From positions 40,001-104,000 of the forward strand of contig NC_133216.1 in the NCBI RefSeq assembly GCF_040436345.1: a stretch of 64,000 bases of DNA, read 5' to 3'. Below the pieces are notes generated by a model, which searched no databases, was not told the DNA's origin, and saw only the letters and a list, made by a program, of their open reading frames with translations. The position numbers and the translations under genes were made by a program. This stretch comes from Pagrus major. Lineage: Eukaryota > Chordata > Actinopteri > Spariformes > Sparidae. Shown here in pieces: positions 47,496-64,000 of this stretch; positions within the stretch are counted from its first letter, which is position 1, and every line of letters starts with the position of its first letter.

Positions 47496-50144
47496 TGTCT
47501 TGTGAACGTGATGTCTCAAACACACCTGGAGGGAACTGCTTCGTGTCCACTGTGACTCAGAGATGACCTCAGAGGTTAAACGCACTGTGTTCTGGTCGTT
47601 GTTCTGCAGCTCGGGAACAACCGGACTTCTGCCAGTAATTCTGCTTCACTGTTTCTGTGTGATGTTAAAGACGATGTGTCCACAGTGTCTTTTTCAGTTG
47701 TTCCCCACGAGGAGCGAGCGTCTCCGGCAGCTGCTGAGGATCGTGTCATCGCCGCGTCCTCCTCGCTCTGATGTCTGATGACACATCGTAAACACAAAGG
47801 ATCCGTGTGGACCGGACAGCGGCGCTGTCAACGTGTTGTTGTCGTAGAGACCAGAAGCGCTTCATCAGCGCTTTTCTGCCAAAAACAAACTAGATAAATG
47901 GTGAAAGTGATGGATTGTTGCAGCGCGACAGTGAAGTGGTTCTTTACGCTTCGTGTCGCTGAAGTTTTGACCTCTTCAGACTTTTGTCTTCTTCATGCTC
48001 CTTTTGGACGAAGCCTGGAATCCAGACACGGAGTCTTATTGTGAAAAGTTAGGGTCACTCAGGTCACCTGTCCTCATCCTGTCGTAACAAACCTCCAGCG
48101 GCAGAAATGTTAAAATTAAAATGAGGAGACAAAGGCGGCGCGATCACCAGGAGGTGCAGCTCTGAGCTCCGGGCGCTGGATTTCCATTTTAAAGTCGTCG
48201 GCACTAATCCTCCGTTCGGCCTCTCGGCTTTGAAGAGTGAAGTCAGCAGCTTCAAAGAGAAGTCGATGGCCGGAGGCTCGACAGTCGACACGAAACAGGC
48301 TGATTTACATCCTATTCTGTGAGCCGCTGCAGCATCCGAGCTGATCTGTGTCATCGTTTAGTCAACGGGCCTAACGAGGCCGCAGAACCTGAACTAAGTC
48401 CTGGTTCCTGTCCAACGACTGAGTGACACGTTTTATAGATCCAAATTATTAATAGAAGATAAACAGCTTTCCACCTGAGGGATTTACAATGTAATGAAAT
48501 CATTGAAACAAAACTAAAGGGAGAGCGTCGTCGTATTAATAATTAATAATTAATAATTAAAGGGAGTGGAGCAGCTGTGTGGCCGGTGAACGAGCCGGGC
48601 TTTACAGTGAACCGTTCCTGAGGTTCTGGTGACGAGTTACGAGTCAGATGATGCTCTGATCAGTTATATTGAGCTGCTTAAATCTGCTTCTCACACATTA
48701 AAATAATTAACTAACGTTATTTGACACGAGCTGCTTGATCCGAACTGAACCTTCTGTGACTTTAACTCATTGATCTGATGTGACGACAGAAACAGTCTGG
48801 TCGTGCAGTGACGTAACAGAGCGGAGCGTCCTTCACTCCCAGATGATCTTCGGCTGAGTTCAGACACTGAATTGATATTAATGATTAACAGCTGATCAGA
48901 GATGAGATCATCTTTATTGATCCCACAAACGAGGAAATCTGCATGAAGTTTATCAGATTTGATTTCAGCAGCAATAACTTTGATAACCGATGAATCAGTT
49001 TGAGTCATTTAACGATGGAAAGTAAAAACTGTGCTGTCAGTTTGTTAAACGTGAATACTGGTTTATTTCCTCCTGAAGAAAATGATCGACAGTCGTCAGC
49101 AGCTGATTCTTCCTGCGAGGACACAAACAAACTATCAGTTAATAAGCTCCGGTAGCTTCCTGCTCACTACAGATCCTCTGTGGAGACGTGTTGGGCCGTC
49201 AGAGATAAATGGATTTGTGTCGTTCACTCCTCCAGCTGAGCGCTCGTTCACCGTCACGTCGACTAATAATGTAAAAAAAGAGGATTAAACTGTGGTTTGT
49301 GTTGAAGTGTCCAGGCGTCTGTGGACGTCCAGTCTTCTGTTATTTATTCGGTGACATCGTTTCGTTTGTTTTTACTCGCTAATCTTGAACCTTTGTGACC
49401 TGCAGGGGATTTTAAAAGGGAATGTTTTCTGTTTTTTTAATAAATGGTGAAACTGAGCGTAACAAAATATTTGATGATTCAGATTCAGTCTGGTTTTATT
49501 TTCTACCTGCTGCTGTCAGATCAGCCTGTCGGTCCAAACTGAGGGCGAACACACACATCGCTGACCCGTCTTCATCCGGATCATCAGCCGACTCGTTACT
49601 GAGTTCTGACTTCCTCTCAACGTTTAGATTCTGAACTGAAGTCAGAATCCAGAACTGAAAGTTCAAAGTGTTTGTTCCCGCGGCCTCGTCGGACCGGAGA
49701 CGTCTCAGTGTCAACAAATCAAATGCAGATTCATAAAGTTCATGAAGAACAAATGAATTTAACAGAGTGTGTTCTGAAGTATTGATGATATTTCTGATGA
49801 CGTTCCTGTTCACGATGAGGCCGCGTCCTCTGTGATATTCAACTCGCTGTAATTCATTTATTCATGTGCGATCACTTTATTTCTGCAGCAGTCGGAGATG
49901 ATTGACAGGAGCTCGATGATCAATTTAAATATCCTCCCGTCTGTGTTATAATCTGTTTTCTACATGTTCACAGTGAAAAGTCTCCGAGCAGGACTCACAT
50001 CAGCTCGTCTGCATCCAAATGAATTAAATTCACTTTTTAAAATGTCGTTTTCTCGTTTGTGTTCATGAATCTAAAGATTTGTCTGCTGGTCGGATGTTCC
50101 TGAGTGGAAACTTGTTTCTGTCGCCCCCAAGTGGCCAAAAGAGT

Positions 50145-50235
50145 CAATTATTGAAAGAGATGATTAGCTTAGCTTAGCATAAAGACTACAAATAGGGAAA
50201 GAGCTAGCTGAGCTCTGTCCAAAGACACGGGGATT
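50145..50235 (+). mobile_element. Teleost repeat fragment ('ttagcttagcataaagact')
   Basis: Contains TTAGCATAAAGACTACAAAT and AGCTCTGTCCAAAG, blocks of a family common in fish. A shorter relative is at about 60045-60105. Confidence 0.65.
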
Positions 50236-50934
50236 AAATGTTCTCATAACCGCGTTTAACAAAATGTTGAATTAAAGTAAAAGAACAGACACAAAAAATA
50301 CCTCGTTGATCCGTCTGCCTCACTCTCAGGTCCTCGTAACAGTCAGTTCATTGGTAATCAGCCTCTAAGTCTTTATAATGTGACATCTCAGTGAGTCTGT
50401 GGGTCAAACCATCCTCACGGCAGCTGACGATCCTCTGACTTCATGTTTCTGTCAGCGGGGATGAAAAAGTGTTTTAATATTGTTCAGATGTTTTTACTCT
50501 GATGAACAAACTCTTCATTTCTAATGAACTCTGGTGTCTCACCTCCGTCCTTCGTCTCGTCGTCTCTCACGTTTATTTTCTGCTTTTGTGTCGTCGTCCT
50601 CGAGGTTTAAAATCCGAAGTGACGATGAAGCTGCAGGCGGTTTCACACTGAGGTCATTAATGAGACAGGAAGCAGCTGCTGCCTCCGACCTGCAGGAGCT
50701 CATGTTGACTTTCACTGTTTTAATTACATGTTCATTTATGACACAAGTTCAATGTAAAGTGTCACATTTAATGCAAAGTTTTTCTCTCATGTTGACTCAA
50801 AGTGAAAAAATTAAATAACTGATCTGATGAAATGAATGTTTATTATTTTATTCTAACTTTACATACAAGTCGTTCTGTCTCCTGTAATAAATCACTTCTC
50901 ATTTAAAAGTTACTGTGTTGCAGAGATAGTTACT

Positions 50935-51165
50935 AAAGTTAGCATGCTAACCAGCTAGCCCAAGCTCCTATGCTAGCGGTGTAAACACCAACAGTCCCCA
51001 GTAACGTGAGCTCCTAGTCCAGACCACTAGCTGCACAGCTAACCGAGCTAACTAGCTAATGCCACCGATAGTTAGCAGCAGTTAGCCATTATCTGGTGAT
51101 ATGCTGCCCCTATTTGATTGGACAAGATCTTCATTCTTACATAATGCACCTTTAATTTATTCAAA
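50935..51165 (-). mobile_element. Teleost interspersed repeat, inverted relative of 30165-30515
   Basis: Ends CTTACATAATGCACCTTTAA, the complement of the start of the copy at 30165, with GCTAACTAGCT-rich interior blocks. Confidence 0.65.
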
Positions 51166-51539
51166 TTGACTCAACATGATAGAAAATCTCTGTGACGCAG
51201 TTTCCCTTCTGAGGAGCGTCGAGCTGAGTTATAAGTTATATTTATATTATAGTCTCTGATTTATAATATATATAATAATATATATTAATCTTAATATATT
51301 TATTTAGTGGAGGGACGACGGAGGTCAGAGTCCAGCTGTCGGTGTGACGTTCATGTCACAGAAATAAAATCTGTCCTCTGGCTGTTTTCATGTTGAACAC
51401 ATCTTACTGCTAATGAGTCTGACAGGGGGGAGGGAGGGGGAGGGAGGGGGGAGGAGGAGCAGAGTGGTGGGCTCAGTCGTTTGTTCAGTCGGAGCTCAGA
51501 TGGAGGTTTTTCCTCCCGTTGAGGAGAATCTGACGGCAT

Positions 51540-51690
51540 GACGACGACTTCCTGCTGAGAGAGGGAGGGAGAGAGGGAGAGAGAGAGGGAGGGAGAGAGA
51601 GGGAGGAGGGAGAGAGGAGAGAGAGAGAGAGGGAGAGAGGGAGGGAAAGGGAGCGAGAGGGAGAGAGAGAGAGGGAGAGAGAGAGACATC
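51540..51690. repeat. GA-rich (GAGAGAGGGAG) tract upstream of arrb1
   Basis: About 140 bp of purines on the plus strand, ending about 100 bp before the ARRB1 start codon. It is likely in the 5' UTR or proximal promoter. Confidence 0.9.
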
Positions 51691-51787
51691 CTCCCTTCAG
51701 TTTCCACGGTGACGGCATCCCTCCATCCTCCTCCTCCATCATCATCTCTCAGTCCGGGGCTGCTGTCGGCTCGTCGGCGTCGTCAGG

Positions 51788-63481
<11,694 letters not shown>

Positions 63482-63699
63482 GTGAGTTCACTTCTCACCA
63501 CACTGAGCACTTAAAGACTTTAAGCAGTAAAACAACACATCATTCATACTTTACCAACGACCATATAGTGGATTTCTTTTATCTAAAGAGTTTAGTGATG
63601 TTAACGACACCAATGAGCTGAAAGAACCACACCTGAGCACCACTCACTTCAGAGGAGGATGTTATGAAGACCATTTCTGCCAGTTATAGAAGAAAAGTT

Positions 63700-63785
63700 T
63701 ATGTTGATGAAGGTTCTCAGTCATCCAGGTCCTGGTACCTCTAAGTTCTGTATCATAGTCAACTGGACTTGTTTCAGTTTGTTGA
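63700..63785 (+). repeat. Interspersed repeat (partner of 13185-13265)
   Basis: Reads 'gatgaaggttctcagtcatc' then 'caggtcctggtacctctaag'. An inverted copy lies at 13185-13265. Confidence 0.85.
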
Positions 63786-63861
63786 AGACGTTTCAACTCT
63801 CATCTAAGAGGCTTCTTCACTTCTAACTAACTCCTCCAGGAGTTGCAGGCTTTTAAACTCT

Positions 63862-64000
63862 GTATGGGAGTGTCCCTACAGAGTGTAGGAGTGTCCTTAC
63901 AGAGTGTAGGAGTGTCCTTACATAGTGTAGGATGTCCTTACAGAGTGTGAGAGTGTCCTTACATAGTGTGGGAGTGTCCTTACAGAGTGTGGGATTGTCC
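63862..64000 (-). repeat. ~20-bp minisatellite (GGACACTCCCACA family), orientation B
   Basis: Units GAGTGTAGGAGTGTCCTTAC, running off the right edge. Reverse complement of the family at 55606-55850. Confidence 0.93.

Larger units (their letters stand above)
46762..51787. other. Intergenic between atg16l2 and arrb1
   Basis: This holds the ATG16L2 3' UTR (no canonical AATAAA was seen close to the stop), a CTGTCTGTCCACC minisatellite, two teleost-type interspersed repeats and long AT-rich unassigned stretches. No additional gene is supported on either strand. Confidence 0.6.

Overview
The window is from a ray-finned fish, most likely a percomorph teleost. Four intron-rich vertebrate genes can be assembled exon by exon and keep reading frame across every junction used. 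The intergenic and intronic DNA is packed with CA/GT microsatellites, minisatellites and short interspersed repeats of the kind common in teleosts. No prokaryotic operon, CRISPR array or free-standing RNA gene was found.

Layout, left to right. (1) 1-5184, minus: the 5' eleven coding exons of an IWS1 orthologue (transcription elongation/mRNA export factor); the 3' end is off the left edge. (2) 5185-5853: a short head-to-head interval. (3) 5854-8052, plus: WDR74 (ribosome biogenesis WD40 protein) in only two coding exons, with a ~280 bp direct repeat on either side of exon 2. (4) 8053-16211: intergenic, with a LINE reverse-transcriptase fragment, a tRNA-derived SINE and other repeats. (5) 16212-25655, minus: a single uninterrupted 3147-codon frame encoding a SecA-like ATPase protein. 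It has an N-terminal CxxC...CxxC module, a ~540-residue Arg/Glu repeat coded by 39-bp units, a tandemly duplicated helical/ATPase module whose first copy has lost both Walker motifs, a complete SecA-type motor, a TPR-like stretch, hydrophobic helices, and a C-terminal OTU-protease-like region with its halves in swapped order. This is the most unusual object in the window. (6) 26960-28560: a decayed Ty3/gypsy retrotransposon. (7) 29100-33480: repeats ending in a 37-bp minisatellite. (8) 33791-46761, plus: ATG16L2, 18 coding exons, 609 codons, with several large tandem arrays in its introns. (9) 46762-51787: intergenic. (10) 51788-63481, plus: ARRB1 (beta-arrestin 1), first ten coding exons; the 3' part is off the right edge.

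The genes do not form a pathway: IWS1 and WDR74 are housekeeping nuclear factors sharing a probable bidirectional promoter, ATG16L2 is an ATG5-binding WD40 protein, and ARRB1 a GPCR adaptor. The recurring structural theme is that minisatellite families occur twice in opposite orientation around or inside genes (37-bp family around ATG16L2 exons 1-3; a ~20-bp family in ARRB1 intron 1 and at the right edge). All assignments rest on reading the sequence and remembered family features; no database search was run.
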